Origin: Paracoccaceae bacterium
Lineage (GTDB): Bacteria > Pseudomonadota > Alphaproteobacteria > Rhodobacterales > Rhodobacteraceae
DNA: 64,000 nucleotides
Assembly (NCBI GenBank): GCA_947504705.1
Contig: CANNIA010000012.1
Location: forward strand, 1-64,000
Direction of reading: 5' to 3'
In this document: positions 26,602-36,644 of the stretch, in pieces
How the letters are laid out: each line of letters opens with the position of its first letter
How positions within the stretch are numbered: position 1 is the stretch's first letter
Notes under the pieces: model-generated
Told to the model about the DNA's origin: nothing
Seen by the model: only the letters and a program-made list of their open reading frames with translations
Database searches by the model: none
Program-made: the position numbers and the translations under genes

Positions 26602-26640
26602 AGGCGCGCCGCGCGGGAGTATCTGTGCCAAGAGGAAGCT
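26602..26640. repeat. Dispersed repeat R1, copy 3
   Basis: GGGAGTATCTGTGCCAAGAG follows a GCGCGCCGCGC stretch directly after the OsmC stop. It aligns with copy 4 at 38741 (GAGTATTTGGGCCAAGAGGA). Confidence 0.55.
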
Positions 26641-26734
26641 GCAGGCCCAGGCTTGGCGGCGACATCCTTTGTCGCTAAACGGACGGTTCGGCGCGATGCG
26701 GCCCATTAGGGTGGCGCCGATCCTGGGGGGCGAC

Positions 26735-28348
26735 ATGGACGAGACCGATTATATCATCGTGGGATCTGGCAGCGCGGGCTGTGTTCTGGCCGACCGGCTT
26801 TCGGCCAGCGGCAAGTACAGGGTGACGGTGCTTGAGGCTGGCGGAACCGACCGGCGGTTTTATGTTCAACTGCCGCTTGGCTATGGCAAGCTGTTCTATG
26901 ACCCCGCCGTCAACTGGATGTATCAGACCGAGCCCGATCCGGGGCTGAATGGAAACCGCGATCACTGGCCGCGCGGTAAGATCCTTGGCGGGTCCTCAAG
27001 CATCAACGCGATGGTCTATATCCGAGGGCATCGGCAGGATTACGAAGACTGGGGCCGCGACAATCCCGGCTGGGGCTGGGAAGATTGCCTGCAGGCCTAC
27101 AAGGCGATGGAAGACACCGAAGCCGGGGCCGACGACTATCGCGGCAAGGGCGGGCCTTTGTTCGTGTCAGCCAATACCTCGGGCCTGCATCCGCTGGTGA
27201 ACACCTATCTGGCCGCCTGCAATGAGGCGGGGCTTGCGACGACCCCGGACTTCAACGGCGCTTCGCAGGAGGGTGCCGGCATCTATCAGATGACGATCAA
27301 GAGCGCGCGGCGAAACTCGGCGGCCCGGGCCTTCCTGCGGCCAGCGATGAAGCGGGCCAATCTGCGGGTCGAGACGCGGGCACTGGTCACGCGGGTTCTG
27401 ATCGAAGCTGGCCGCGCGGTTGGTGTCGAATACCGGCAGGGTGGCGTGACCAAGGTCCTGCGCGCCAAGGGAGAGGTGATTCTTGCGGGCGGCTCGATCA
27501 ACTCACCGCAGCTTTTGCAGCTGTCGGGGATCGGGCCGGGGGCTGATTTGCAGGGGCTGGGGATTCCGGTACTGCAGGACAACGGCAATGTCGGCCAGAA
27601 CCTGAGCGACCATCAGGGCGTCAACTACACCTGGTCGATGACCGTGCCGACCTACAACGACGAGCTGCGCCCATGGTGGGGCAAGCTGCGCGCCGGGATG
27701 CAGTATTTTCTGGGCGGCAACGGGCCGCTGGCCAAGTCGATCAACCATGCGGGCGGGTTTTTCCGCACCCGGCCCGGGCTGGATCGGCCCAATATGCAGC
27801 TGTATTTCCAGGCTTTTTCGACCCTGATCCCGCGCAATGGCGAACGGCCCTTGCTGACACCAGATCCCTGGTCAGGCCTCTCAATTGGCCTTTCGAACTG
27901 CCGCCCGACCAGCAAGGGAAACATCCGGCTGAAGACGGCCAACCCGGAGGATCATCCGATCATCACGCCGAATGCCTACTCAACCGACCATGACGTGCAA
28001 GAGATGCTGGAAGCAGTGAAATTCCTGCGCCAGATCGCCGCACAACCCGCCATGGCGCGGCTGGTCAAGGAAGAACTGCGGCCGGGGCCGGGTGTGGTGA
28101 CGGACGCGGCGCTGATTGACGATTTCCGGTCACGCTCGGGCACGGTTTATCACCCAAGCTGCACGTGCCGGATGGGACCGGATGCGGCGTCCTCGGTCGT
28201 TGATGCGCGGTTGCGGGTGCATGGCGTGGCGGGGCTGCGGGTCGTCGATGCCTCGGCTTTCCCAAGCATCATCGCGGGCAACACCAATGCGCCGGCCATG
28301 CTGATGGGCTGGAAAGGCGCCGAGGTGATCCTGGCCGACGCGCGTTAA
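26735..28348 (+). CDS. GMC-family flavin oxidoreductase (choline dehydrogenase-like)
   Basis: FAD enzyme of 537 residues that oxidises an alcohol group. The Rossmann loop [13 protein letters not shown] is near residues 10-22, the GMC signatures [18 protein letters not shown] and [16 protein letters not shown] follow, and the active-site region is HPSCTCRMG (about 473) with the conserved GNTNAP (about 516). ATG 26735 is the homologous start. Choline oxidation toward glycine betaine would fit the preceding operon, but other alcohols are equally possible since no betB or betT is adjacent. Confidence 0.88.
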   Translation: MDETDYIIVGSGSAGCVLADRLSASGKYRVTVLEAGGTDRRFYVQLPLGYGKLFYDPAVNWMYQTEPDPGLNGNRDHWPRGKILGGSSSINAMVYIRGHRQDYEDWGRDNPGWGWEDCLQAYKAMEDTEAGADDYRGKGGPLFVSANTSGLHPLVNTYLAACNEAGLATTPDFNGASQEGAGIYQMTIKSARRNSAARAFLRPAMKRANLRVETRALVTRVLIEAGRAVGVEYRQGGVTKVLRAKGEVILAGGSINSPQLLQLSGIGPGADLQGLGIPVLQDNGNVGQNLSDHQGVNYTWSMTVPTYNDELRPWWGKLRAGMQYFLGGNGPLAKSINHAGGFFRTRPGLDRPNMQLYFQAFSTLIPRNGERPLLTPDPWSGLSIGLSNCRPTSKGNIRLKTANPEDHPIITPNAYSTDHDVQEMLEAVKFLRQIAAQPAMARLVKEELRPGPGVVTDAALIDDFRSRSGTVYHPSCTCRMGPDAASSVVDARLRVHGVAGLRVVDASAFPSIIAGNTNAPAMLMGWKGAEVILADAR

Positions 28349-28354
28349 GCGCGT
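28338..28354. terminator. Short symmetric stem over the convergent stop codons
   Basis: ACGCGC (28338-28343) and GCGCGT (28349-28354) flank GTTAA, which contains both TAA stops of the convergent GMC oxidoreductase and gshB genes. The stem is only six pairs and the T-tract is short, so it is at most a weak bidirectional terminator. Confidence 0.3.
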
Positions 28355-29286
28355 TTCGCCTCGATCACTTCCCAGATGCGTTTGGCGGCATTGGTGCCGT
28401 CGAACCGCTCCAGCTCCTGAAGGCCGGTGGGCGAGGTCACGTTGATCTCGGTCAGCCAGTCGCCGATCACGTCAATGCCGACAAAGACCTGACCCTTTTC
28501 GCGCAAGAGCGGGCCGATGGTGCGGCAAATCTCAAGGTCGCGCTCGGTCAGGCCGACCTTTTCCGGTCGACCGCCCGCATGCATGTTTGAACGGGTTTCT
28601 CCGGCCTGCGGCACGCGGTTGATGGCACCCACGGGCTCGCCATCGATCAGAATCACCCGCTTGTCGCCCTTTTCCACCGCCGGAAGGAACTTCTGCACGA
28701 TCAGGGGTTCGCGGTTGATGCCCATAAACAACTCATGCAGCGAGGAAAGGTTGCGGTCGTTCGGGTCCAGCCTGAACACCCCGGCACCGCCGTTACCGTA
28801 GAGGGGCTTCAGGATGATATCCCCATGCCGGGCCTTGAAAGCCCGGATCGTCGCAAGGTCGCGGGCAATTGCTGTGGGGGGCGTCAGCGTCGGGAAGCGC
28901 AGGACCAGTAGTTTTTCGGGCGAGTTCCTGACCCAGAACGGATCGTTCACGACCAGAGTCTTCGGGTGGATCATCTCCAGCAAGTGCGTCGTGGTGATAT
29001 AACCCATGTCGAAGGGCGGGTCCTGCCGCAGCCAGACGACGTCATACTCACCAAGGTCGACCTCGGTCTCTTCGCCATAACTCACGTGATTGCCGAGCTC
29101 GCGCCGAACTTCGATCGGCCAGCCGCGCGCCGTGACGCGGCCTTCAACAAAGGCCAGCCGGTCGGGGGTGTAGAAGAAAAGCTTGTGCCCCCGCGCCTGC
29201 GCCTCCAGCGCGATGCGAAAGGTCGAATCGCCGTTGATGTTGACCGACCCGATCGGGTCCATCTGCAGGGCAACTTTGAGGGACAT
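28345..29286 (-). CDS. gshB: Glutathione synthase
   Basis: ATP-grasp ligase joining gamma-glutamylcysteine and glycine. The 313-residue protein shows the family segments [46 protein letters not shown] and [17 protein letters not shown]. Of two consecutive ATGs (29289 and 29286), 29286 has GGAG at better spacing. It is the last gene of the rsmI-yraN-gshB run, an arrangement shared by many alphaproteobacteria. Its stop is interleaved with that of the convergent GMC gene. Confidence 0.95.
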   Translation of the reverse strand: MSLKVALQMDPIGSVNINGDSTFRIALEAQARGHKLFFYTPDRLAFVEGRVTARGWPIEVRRELGNHVSYGEETEVDLGEYDVVWLRQDPPFDMGYITTTHLLEMIHPKTLVVNDPFWVRNSPEKLLVLRFPTLTPPTAIARDLATIRAFKARHGDIILKPLYGNGGAGVFRLDPNDRNLSSLHELFMGINREPLIVQKFLPAVEKGDKRVILIDGEPVGAINRVPQAGETRSNMHAGGRPEKVGLTERDLEICRTIGPLLREKGQVFVGIDVIGDWLTEINVTSPTGLQELERFDGTNAAKRIWEVIEAKRA

Positions 29287-29342
29287 CATTCTCTCCAGCC
29301 GGGGTCGCGTCCTTGATGGCCCAAGCGGCGGGAAGATGCAAT

Positions 29343-29741
29343 TCAGCCCGCGAAGGCGTTTTCGATGACTTCGATCCGGCCCATCCCATCGACCAGCGCA
29401 AGATCGATCCTGACATCGGTCAAAAGCCCCTTGGGTTCCCCGGCAAGGAATTCATCGACTGTTGCGAAAATGCGTCCGATCTGCGCCTGCGACAGGTGTG
29501 AGGCGGCAAGGTCATGCGTACGGCTTTGCTTGACTTCGACGAAGACCACCACATCCCCATTCCGACCGATCAGATCGATTTCACCCGTGATCCCGCGCCA
29601 GTTCTGCGCGCATATTGCGATACCGCGGTCTTCATAATGCCGCGCGACCGAGCTTTCGGCGGCATGCCCGGCGTGATAGTTCACCAGCCCCCGCGCAGAG
29701 TTGCGGCTACGAACGGATGACGGGGCGAAATCGAAGGGCAT
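29343..29741 (-). CDS. YraN family (UPF0102) nuclease-fold protein
   Basis: A 132-residue protein with the restriction-endonuclease-like core: Glu54 and Asp56 in GEIDLIGR followed by VFVEVK with Glu69 and Lys71. The biological role of YraN is not settled; some homologues are proposed to act on branched DNA. It lies six bases after rsmI and ahead of gshB, the same order as rsmI/yraM/yraN neighbourhoods elsewhere. Confidence 0.9.
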   Translation of the reverse strand: MPFDFAPSSVRSRNSARGLVNYHAGHAAESSVARHYEDRGIAICAQNWRGITGEIDLIGRNGDVVVFVEVKQSRTHDLAASHLSQAQIGRIFATVDEFLAGEPKGLLTDVRIDLALVDGMGRIEVIENAFAG

Positions 29742-29747
29742 GCGGGC

Positions 29748-30638
29748 CTAGTCCTTGGGGCGGGAAAGCGCGATCTGGTAGGCAATCTTGCGCGACACGC
29801 CCAGAGTTTGCGACACAAAAGTTGCGGCATCCTTAACGCGCATCGTCAGGAGCGCCTGATCAAGCGCCACGGCAATCGCCTCTTCCGTAACTTCTTCGGG
29901 CACTGCGCGGTCAACAAGCACCACGACTTCGCCCTTCACGTCCCGCTCCGAAAATTCCTCGGTCAGCTCGGCCAGCGTTCCCCGCGCCACTTCTTCAAAG
30001 CGTTTGGTCAGTTCGCGACACACCACGGCCTGACGTCCAGTGCCAAGTGTCGCGGTCATGTCGGTCAGCAAGGCCGACAGCCGTTTCGGACTTTCATAGA
30101 AGATCAGCGTTGCCTGCACCTGAGCAATCTCGGCCAGTGCAGTGCGGCGGGCGGATTGTGACGAGGGGATAAAGCCGGCGAAAAGGAACCGGTCCGACGG
30201 CAGGCCCGACAGGGTGAGCGCGCAGATCGCAGCGCAGGGGCCGGGGGCTGCTGTCATTGGCAGGCCCGCCGCCGCGACCGCACGGACCAGCTCGAACCCG
30301 GGGTCCGAGATCAGGGGGGTTCCGGCCTCGGAGGCATAGGCGACACTTTTCCCCTCACGCAGGACCCCCAAGAGCCGCTCGATCACACCGTCGCCGGAAT
30401 GGTCGTGATAGGCGATCATCGCCCGCCCGCCGACCGGGATGCCATGAATCTCCATCAGGTGCTTCAGCGTCCGCGTATCCTCGGCCACCAGCACATCGGC
30501 ACCGGCCAGCACATCCAGCGCCCGCAGCGTGATGTCACGGGCTGCGCCAATCGGCGTGGCAATCAAGTGCAAGCCCGGCGGAATCGCGCGCGGATCAAGT
30601 TTCAAAGGGGATGCCGAAGGCCCAGAGAGCGGCTGCAC
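29748..30638 (-). CDS. rsmI: 16S rRNA (cytidine(1402)-2'-O)-methyltransferase
   Basis: Methylates the 2'-O of C1402 in the ribosomal P site using S-adenosylmethionine. The 296-residue tetrapyrrole-methylase-fold protein carries LHLIATPIGAARDITLRALD, EDTRTLKHLM, the signature SEAGTPLISDPG and RELTKRFEE. I start it at GTG 30638, with AGGGA about nine bases upstream; a TTG eleven codons later is possible. It is divergent from the PBP-activator gene, sharing a 72-base gap. Confidence 0.92.
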   Translation of the reverse strand: MQPLSGPSASPLKLDPRAIPPGLHLIATPIGAARDITLRALDVLAGADVLVAEDTRTLKHLMEIHGIPVGGRAMIAYHDHSGDGVIERLLGVLREGKSVAYASEAGTPLISDPGFELVRAVAAAGLPMTAAPGPCAAICALTLSGLPSDRFLFAGFIPSSQSARRTALAEIAQVQATLIFYESPKRLSALLTDMTATLGTGRQAVVCRELTKRFEEVARGTLAELTEEFSERDVKGEVVVLVDRAVPEEVTEEAIAVALDQALLTMRVKDAATFVSQTLGVSRKIAYQIALSRPKD

Positions 30639-30710
30639 AAGTTTACATCCCTTTGCGAACCCATTACCCTTATCTGCAACAGTCACGAACCTGCAGAGTG
30701 AGGAAGTTCC

Positions 30711-31877
30711 ATGTTGTCCGTTATTCGCCGGGCCCGCAAGTCGCTGGCCCAGATCTTCCTTGTTCTGACGGCAACCTTCCTTGCGGCTTGCGTCGCCACT
30801 GGACCCGGCCCGACCACCGGATCGGGCGGCACGGTGCAAGTGGCGCTTCTGATCCCATCAGGCTCGGGCAAAGAGCAGGATGAAGTGTTCGGTCTGAACC
30901 TTGAAAACGCGGCCCGGCTGGCGATCAAGGACATGGCCAATGTCTCCATCGAGTTGAAGGTCTACCGCACCGGCGGCGACGCGGCCACGGCAGCCGCCAT
31001 GGCCAAGCAGGCGGTGGATGAAGGTGCGCAGGTGATCCTGGGCCCGTTCTATTCGGAAGAGGCGAATGCTGCCGGGGCTGCGGTGGCGGCTTCGGGGGTC
31101 AACGTGCTTGCCTTCTCGAACAATGCCGCCATCGCTGGCGGCAACGTCTTTGTCCTTGGTCAGACTTTTGAGAACACCGCCAAGCGTCTTGCCGGCTATG
31201 CCGTGCGCAGCGGCAAGGGCAAGATCATGATCGTGCATGACAAGAACGTCGCCGGCGAGCTGGGCAAAGCCGCCATCTCGAACGGCATTTTCGCTGCCGG
31301 TGGTTCGGTCGCCGGGGTCAGCTCGTATGAATATTCGCAGAACGGAATTGTCGATGCGACGCGCGGCATTGTCGAGGCGGCAAAAGCGACCGGGGCGAAT
31401 GCGCTGTTCCTGACCGCCGACACGGCCGGCGCGCTGCCGCTGCTCAGCCAGCTTCTGGTGGAAAATGGCATCGACCGGGCCACCGTGCAGTTCATCGGCC
31501 TGACCCGCTGGGACATCCCTGCCGGGACGCTTGCGCTGCCGGGCGTTCAGGGCGGCTGGTTTGCCCTGCCCGACCCCGGCCTGCAGGCCCAATTCCAGAC
31601 CCGCTATATCGGCGCCTATAGCTCGGCACCGGTCGCTGTGGCTGGCCTTGCCTATGACGGGATCGCCGCCATTGGCGCACTGGCCTCGACCAGCAATGGC
31701 GGGCCGATCACCCGCGAGGCTTTGATCCAGCCCAATGGCTTCGTCGGCGTCTCCGGCATCTTCCGCTTCCTGCCGAACGGAACCAACGAGCGTGGTCTGG
31801 CCGTTGCAGCGATCCAGAACAGCCAGGTCGTCATAATCGATTCAGCCCCGCGCAGTTTCGGTGGTGTCGGGCACTGA
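30711..31877 (+). CDS. Penicillin-binding protein activator (LpoA/LppC-like lipoprotein)
   Basis: A 388-residue lipoprotein with lipobox LAAC (lipidated Cys27) and a periplasmic-binding-protein type I fold from about residue 40. In gammaproteobacteria LpoA (YraM) activates PBP1A from the outer membrane and sits beside rsmI and yraN, exactly as here. Length is shorter than E. coli LpoA because the N-terminal TPR domain is absent, as in other alphaproteobacteria. The stop overlaps the likely glnD start region. Confidence 0.87.
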   Translation: MLSVIRRARKSLAQIFLVLTATFLAACVATGPGPTTGSGGTVQVALLIPSGSGKEQDEVFGLNLENAARLAIKDMANVSIELKVYRTGGDAATAAAMAKQAVDEGAQVILGPFYSEEANAAGAAVAASGVNVLAFSNNAAIAGGNVFVLGQTFENTAKRLAGYAVRSGKGKIMIVHDKNVAGELGKAAISNGIFAAGGSVAGVSSYEYSQNGIVDATRGIVEAAKATGANALFLTADTAGALPLLSQLLVENGIDRATVQFIGLTRWDIPAGTLALPGVQGGWFALPDPGLQAQFQTRYIGAYSSAPVAVAGLAYDGIAAIGALASTSNGGPITREALIQPNGFVGVSGIFRFLPNGTNERGLAVAAIQNSQVVIIDSAPRSFGGVGH

Positions 31878-34665
31878 GGCCGTGACTGAGACGGCTCCGG
31901 CCCCGGGTGAAGCGCTAGATGAGGCGCTGCTTGCCATAGGATCGGGCTTTGTCACCCCCGACCGGGACGCCCTGAAGCGTCGGGTCCTTGTTGCCTTGTC
32001 GGGTGCGTCCGAGGCAAAGCTGGCCCGAGCCGCAGTGGTGCGCGCACTGCAGGCGGCGCGCGTGGAGGTTGTCGCCGCCAACGAAGCCGCCTTTGCCGAA
32101 GAGCCCCGGCGCGCCCGGGCGCTCATCTCAGCTCAGGCGCTGTTGACCGATGCGCTGGTCGAGGCCGCCTTTACCGCCGCCGTTGCCCTTCATCCCCTGC
32201 CCAACCCGACCGAGGCGGAGCGGATCGCCGTCCTTGGCGTCGGCGGCTATGGCCGGGCGGAAATGGCACCGCAATCCGATGTGGACCTGCTGTTCCTGAC
32301 CCCGTGGAAGATTACCCCCTGGGCCGAAAGCGTCATCGAGACGATGCTTTACATGCTGTGGGACCTGAAACTGAAGGTCGGCCATTCCAGCCGCACGGTG
32401 CCCGATTGCCTGCGCCTTGGCCGCGAAGACATCACGATCCGCACCGCCCTTTTGGAGCATCGCTTCATTTGCGGCCATGCCCCTCTGGCCGGGGAGCTGA
32501 GCGAAAAGCTTTGGGAAGAGCTGTTCAGGACCACTGGCCCCGAATTCATCGAAGCCAAACTGCAAGAACGGGCTGACCGGCACAAGCGGCAGGGCGGCCA
32601 GCGCTATGTGCTGGAACCCAATGTCAAGGAAGGCAAGGGGGGCCTCCGCGACCTGCAGACGCTGTACTGGATCGGCAAATACCTGCACCGCGTCCCCAGT
32701 GCCGAAGGTCTGGTCAGCGCGGGGCTGCTGTCGCGCGAGGAGTTCGACAGCTTTGCCCAGGCCGAAGATTTCCTTTGGGCCGTGCGCTGCCATCTGCATT
32801 ACATCACCAAACGCCCCAGCGACGTGCTGACTTTCGACCTGCAGGTCGAGGTGGCCGCCCGCATGGACTACCGCGACCTTGGCGGCAGGCGGGCGGTGGA
32901 AATCTTCATGCAGGACTACTTCCGCCTTGCCACCCGCGTGGGGGAGCTGACCCGCATCTTCCTGACCGAACTTGAGGCCCGCCACGCCAAACGCGAAGCC
33001 AGCCTTTTCGGCCTCTTCAAATTCACCAAGCCGGTCGCCAAGGGCTATAAACTGGTGCAGGGCCGGATCGATGTGTCCGACCCGAAGGCCTTCCTCAAGG
33101 ACAAGCTGAACCTGCTGCGTGTCTTTGAAGAGGGCCTGCGCACCAAATACCTAATTCACCCGAACGTCATGCGGATCGTGACGTCAAACCTGCATCTGAT
33201 CGATGACGAGATGCGCGACGACCCAGAGGCGCAGCGCATTTTCCTCGACCTCCTTCTGAAACACGGCAACCCCGAACGCAGCCTGCGACGCATGAATGAG
33301 CTTGGGGTGCTGGGCGCTTTCATCCCCGACTTCGAAGCCATCGTCGCGATGATGCAGTTCAACGTCTACCACCACTATACGGTCGACGAACACATCATCC
33401 AGACGATCTCCTGCCTTGCCCAGATCGAACGCGAGGAACTGGTCGAGGAACTGCCCGTCGCCTCTGGCATCCTAAAGGGCGGCGTCAACCGCAAGATCAT
33501 TTATGTGGCGCTCCTCCTCCACGATATCGGCAAGGGCCGGCCCGAGGATCACTCAATCATCGGCGCGCAGATGGCCCGGCGCATAGCGCCGCGGCTGGGG
33601 CTGGACGGGGAAGAATGTGAAACGGTCGAATGGCTGGTGCGCTATCACCTCCTCATGTCCGACATGGCGCAGAAACGCGATATCGGCGACCCGCGCACAG
33701 TCAGGGACTTCGCCAAGCTGGTGAAGACGCGCAAGCGGCTGGACCTGCTGACCATGCTGACCGTCTGCGACATTCGGGGCGTGGGGCCGGGGACGTGGAA
33801 CAACTGGAAAGCCATGCTTCTGCGCCAGCTTTACAAGCTGACCACCGATGCGCTGGAAGGCGGGCTGGAAACGCTGAACCGTGAAAACCGGATGGGCGAC
33901 GCCACCCGCGCCCTGCGGGAACGGCTGTCAGACTGGGACAAAGCTGCGCTAGAGCATGAGACGACACGCCACTACCCGCCCTATTGGCAGGGCTTGCCCA
34001 CCGACACACATCTGGTCTTTGCCCGCCTGTTGCAGGACCTTGGCGACAACGAGATTCGCATCGACCTGCACCCCGATGCCGACCGCGACGCCACCCGCGC
34101 CTGCTTTGCCCTGCACGACCACCCCGGCATCTTCAGCCGCCTTGCGGGCGCTTTGGCGCTGGTCGGTGCGAACGTGGTCGATGCCCGCACCTATACCTCG
34201 AAAGACGGCTACGCGACCGCCGTCTTCTGGGTGCAGGACATCGAGGGCCACCCCTATGAGGTCGCCCGCCTCCCCCGCCTGCGGCAGATGATCGACAAGA
34301 CGCTGAAAGGCGAGGTTGTCGCGCGCGAGGCCCTGAAGGACCGCGACAAGATCAAGAAGCGCGAACGTGAGTTCCGCTTTCCGACCCATATCACCTTCGA
34401 TAACGACGGATCCGACATCTACACCATCATCGAGGTCGATACCCGAGACCGCCCCGGCCTGCTGTTCGACCTGACCCGGACGCTTGCGGTGAACAACATC
34501 TACATCGCATCCGCGGTGATCGCGACCTTCGGCGCGCAGGTGGTTGATGCCTTCTATGTCAAGGACATGTTCGGGCTAAAGCTCCACCAAAAACACCGGC
34601 AAGAGGCGCTGGAAAAGAAGCTCCGCGCCGCCATTATCGAAGGCGCGGAACGGGCGCAGCAATAA
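31861..34665 (+). CDS. glnD: [Protein-PII] uridylyltransferase / uridylyl-removing enzyme
   Basis: Glutamine sensor that uridylylates and deuridylylates PII proteins, setting nitrogen control. The 934-residue chain has the nucleotidyltransferase motif VGGYGRAEMAPQSDVDLLF (about 127-145), an HD hydrolase domain with HDIGKGRPEDHS (about 553), and two C-terminal ACT domains (about 745-815 and 850-925). No ATG is available; GTG 31861 overlaps the upstream gene by 17 bases, GTG 31882 is the alternative. The true start therefore remains uncertain by seven codons. Confidence 0.95.
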   Translation: MVSGTEAVTETAPAPGEALDEALLAIGSGFVTPDRDALKRRVLVALSGASEAKLARAAVVRALQAARVEVVAANEAAFAEEPRRARALISAQALLTDALVEAAFTAAVALHPLPNPTEAERIAVLGVGGYGRAEMAPQSDVDLLFLTPWKITPWAESVIETMLYMLWDLKLKVGHSSRTVPDCLRLGREDITIRTALLEHRFICGHAPLAGELSEKLWEELFRTTGPEFIEAKLQERADRHKRQGGQRYVLEPNVKEGKGGLRDLQTLYWIGKYLHRVPSAEGLVSAGLLSREEFDSFAQAEDFLWAVRCHLHYITKRPSDVLTFDLQVEVAARMDYRDLGGRRAVEIFMQDYFRLATRVGELTRIFLTELEARHAKREASLFGLFKFTKPVAKGYKLVQGRIDVSDPKAFLKDKLNLLRVFEEGLRTKYLIHPNVMRIVTSNLHLIDDEMRDDPEAQRIFLDLLLKHGNPERSLRRMNELGVLGAFIPDFEAIVAMMQFNVYHHYTVDEHIIQTISCLAQIEREELVEELPVASGILKGGVNRKIIYVALLLHDIGKGRPEDHSIIGAQMARRIAPRLGLDGEECETVEWLVRYHLLMSDMAQKRDIGDPRTVRDFAKLVKTRKRLDLLTMLTVCDIRGVGPGTWNNWKAMLLRQLYKLTTDALEGGLETLNRENRMGDATRALRERLSDWDKAALEHETTRHYPPYWQGLPTDTHLVFARLLQDLGDNEIRIDLHPDADRDATRACFALHDHPGIFSRLAGALALVGANVVDARTYTSKDGYATAVFWVQDIEGHPYEVARLPRLRQMIDKTLKGEVVAREALKDRDKIKKREREFRFPTHITFDNDGSDIYTIIEVDTRDRPGLLFDLTRTLAVNNIYIASAVIATFGAQVVDAFYVKDMFGLKLHQKHRQEALEKKLRAAIIEGAERAQQ

Positions 34666-34712
34666 CGGCCACCTTTGACCGGCAGCGAACCACGTCCGCT
34701 GCCGTCGGGCCA

Positions 34713-34871
34713 TCAGGGACGGCGGGTCGAGGAATAGCAGGTCTGTATCCATGGGAAAGCGGGGTTCACCGCGTAGCAATACCATTTCACCGATTTGGCT
34801 TCGGCAATGCTGGGGGCCAAGTTGGCGGCGATGGACAGCAGGGCGACAGCGGCCAGGGTAGCGAATTTCAT
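34713..34871 (-). CDS. Secreted 52-residue microprotein with two cysteines
   Basis: Begins ATG 34871 with AGGAG at ideal spacing upstream. The N-terminus MKFATLAAVALLSIAA is a signal peptide with likely cleavage near SIAEA, leaving roughly 27 residues: an aromatic-rich KWYCYAV, then WIQTCYSSTRRP at the C-terminus. The two cysteines could form one disulfide. It converges on glnD and is divergent from murJ. No family is recognised. It is small enough to be missed by usual size cut-offs; its reality rests on ribosome site plus signal peptide. Confidence 0.6.
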   Translation of the reverse strand: MKFATLAAVALLSIAANLAPSIAEAKSVKWYCYAVNPAFPWIQTCYSSTRRP

Positions 34872-35099
34872 GTTAGTCTCCTTCAGGGATGGGCAATCAG
34901 TTGCTCCAGACAGGACTTATGTTGACCATTTTGCGGTGCTTGAAGACAATCGACCAAGGTCCAGCGATCGATCAGACCTTGGTCGGAAGCGAAGACGGTC
35001 AGGCGGGCCTTGCGTCGCGCGTCGCTTGCGCGCAAAGACAGCGCGAAACGCCGCAAGGCTTGCCAAGCCGCCCGACCAGCCGGGCAGGAGCAGAAGACA

Positions 35100-36644
35100 A
35101 TGAAACCGATCCGCCTGGTCCGCGGCTTTCTGACTGTAGGTCTCTGGACGCTGCTCTCGCGCGCCGTGGGCTTTATCCGCGACGTGATGATCGCCAACTA
35201 CCTTGGCTCGGGTCCGGTGGCCGAGGCCTTCCTGATCGCCCAATCACTGCCCAACATGTTTCGCCGCTTTTTCGCCGAAGGGGCCCTGAACATGGCCTTC
35301 GTGCCAATGTTCGCGAAAAAGCTGGAGGGCCATGAGGACGCCGAGGTCTTCGCCCGTGATGCTTATTGGGGGATGGCGGGGCTGCTGACCGTCTTTTCGA
35401 TCATCGGCCATTTTGCGATGCCACTGCTGGTTCTGGCCATGGCTTCGGGCTTTGCCGGGGACGAACGCTTTGCCCTGACGGTCGTCTTGGGCCAGATCGC
35501 CTTTCCCTATATCCTGTTCATCTCGCTGACAGCGCTTCTGTCAGGCGTGTTGAACGCGATGGGGCGGTTCCTGGCAACGGCAGTTGTGCCGGTCGTGATG
35601 AACGTCTTTCTGGTCCTATCGATGTTCGGCGCGGTCTGGTTCGATTGGGACATAGGCCAGACGCTGGCATGGTCGGTCACCGCTTCGGGCGTGCTGCAGC
35701 TTTTGTTCATCTGGGCCGTCCTGCGCCACACCGGCTTTCGCATTCCCTTCCGCTGGCCAACCCTGACCCCAGACCTGCGCCGCCTTGCCTTCATCGCGGC
35801 CCCTGCCGTGCTGGCCGGGGGGGTCGTGCAAATCAACCTGATCGTCGGCCGCCAGGTCGCAAGCTTCACCGAAGGTGCCGTCGCCTGGCTGAGCTATGCC
35901 GACCGGCTGTACCAGCTTCCCCTTGGCGTCGTCGGCATCGCCATCGGCGTCGTGCTTCTGCCCGACCTCTCCCGTCGCCTGCGTGCCAAGGATGAGGCAG
36001 GCGGGCGCGAAAGCTTTAACCGGGGGGCCGAGTTCGCCCTGTTCCTGACCCTTCCCGCTGCTGTGGCCCTTGCGGTGATCGCGCTGCCGATCATCACCGT
36101 GCTTTTCGAACGCGGCGCTTTCACCGCAGCCGACAGCCAGAACACCGCCTGGGCCCTTGCCTTCTATGCCCTTGGCCTGCCTGCCTTCGTGCTGCACAAG
36201 GTTCTGCAACCGCTTTACTACGCCCGCGAAGACACCCGCCGCCCCTTTGTCTTTGCCGCGTTTTCGATGCTGGTCAACATCGCCGCCGCCATCGGCCTTG
36301 TACCCGTGATCGGTTTCCTCGCCGCCGCTGCGGGCACGACGATTTCCTCTTGGGTCATGGTCGGGCAGTTGTGGCGTGGGACCAAAGCCATGGGCGAGGC
36401 GGCACGGCTGGATGCGCGCTTCCGTCACCGCGTGCCCCGGATCATCGCTGCGTCTCTGATCATGGGTCTGGCGCTTTGGGGCCTGATGTGGGGGTTTGGC
36501 GACGCAATGTTGCTTCCGGGCCATCGCACCGCCGTTCTGGGCGTGACGGTGCTGATCGGCATGATGGTCTATTTCGGCTCGATCATCCTGACCGGCGGGA
36601 TGAGCCTGACCGAACTTCGCGCTGCCGTCCGCCGTCAGCGGTGA
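35100..36644 (+). CDS. murJ: Lipid II flippase
   Basis: MOP-superfamily transporter that flips peptidoglycan lipid II across the inner membrane. The 514-residue protein has about 14 membrane segments and recognisable stretches: TLLSRAVGFIRDVMIAN, FRRFFAEGALNMAFVP and LLPDLSRRLRA. The ATG at 35100 follows AGGAG. The 228 bases upstream, up to the divergent microprotein gene, show no convincing gene. Its 3' end overlaps the convergent rhomboid-like gene by ten bases. Confidence 0.95.
   Translation: MKPIRLVRGFLTVGLWTLLSRAVGFIRDVMIANYLGSGPVAEAFLIAQSLPNMFRRFFAEGALNMAFVPMFAKKLEGHEDAEVFARDAYWGMAGLLTVFSIIGHFAMPLLVLAMASGFAGDERFALTVVLGQIAFPYILFISLTALLSGVLNAMGRFLATAVVPVVMNVFLVLSMFGAVWFDWDIGQTLAWSVTASGVLQLLFIWAVLRHTGFRIPFRWPTLTPDLRRLAFIAAPAVLAGGVVQINLIVGRQVASFTEGAVAWLSYADRLYQLPLGVVGIAIGVVLLPDLSRRLRAKDEAGGRESFNRGAEFALFLTLPAAVALAVIALPIITVLFERGAFTAADSQNTAWALAFYALGLPAFVLHKVLQPLYYAREDTRRPFVFAAFSMLVNIAAAIGLVPVIGFLAAAAGTTISSWVMVGQLWRGTKAMGEAARLDARFRHRVPRIIAASLIMGLALWGLMWGFGDAMLLPGHRTAVLGVTVLIGMMVYFGSIILTGGMSLTELRAAVRRQR

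Noticed and set aside
34889-35335. Plus-strand 148-codon frame in the glnD-murJ gap
   Set aside because: Overlaps the murJ start in another frame, lacks a ribosome site and similarity; the real small gene in this area is the minus-strand microprotein at 34713-34871.
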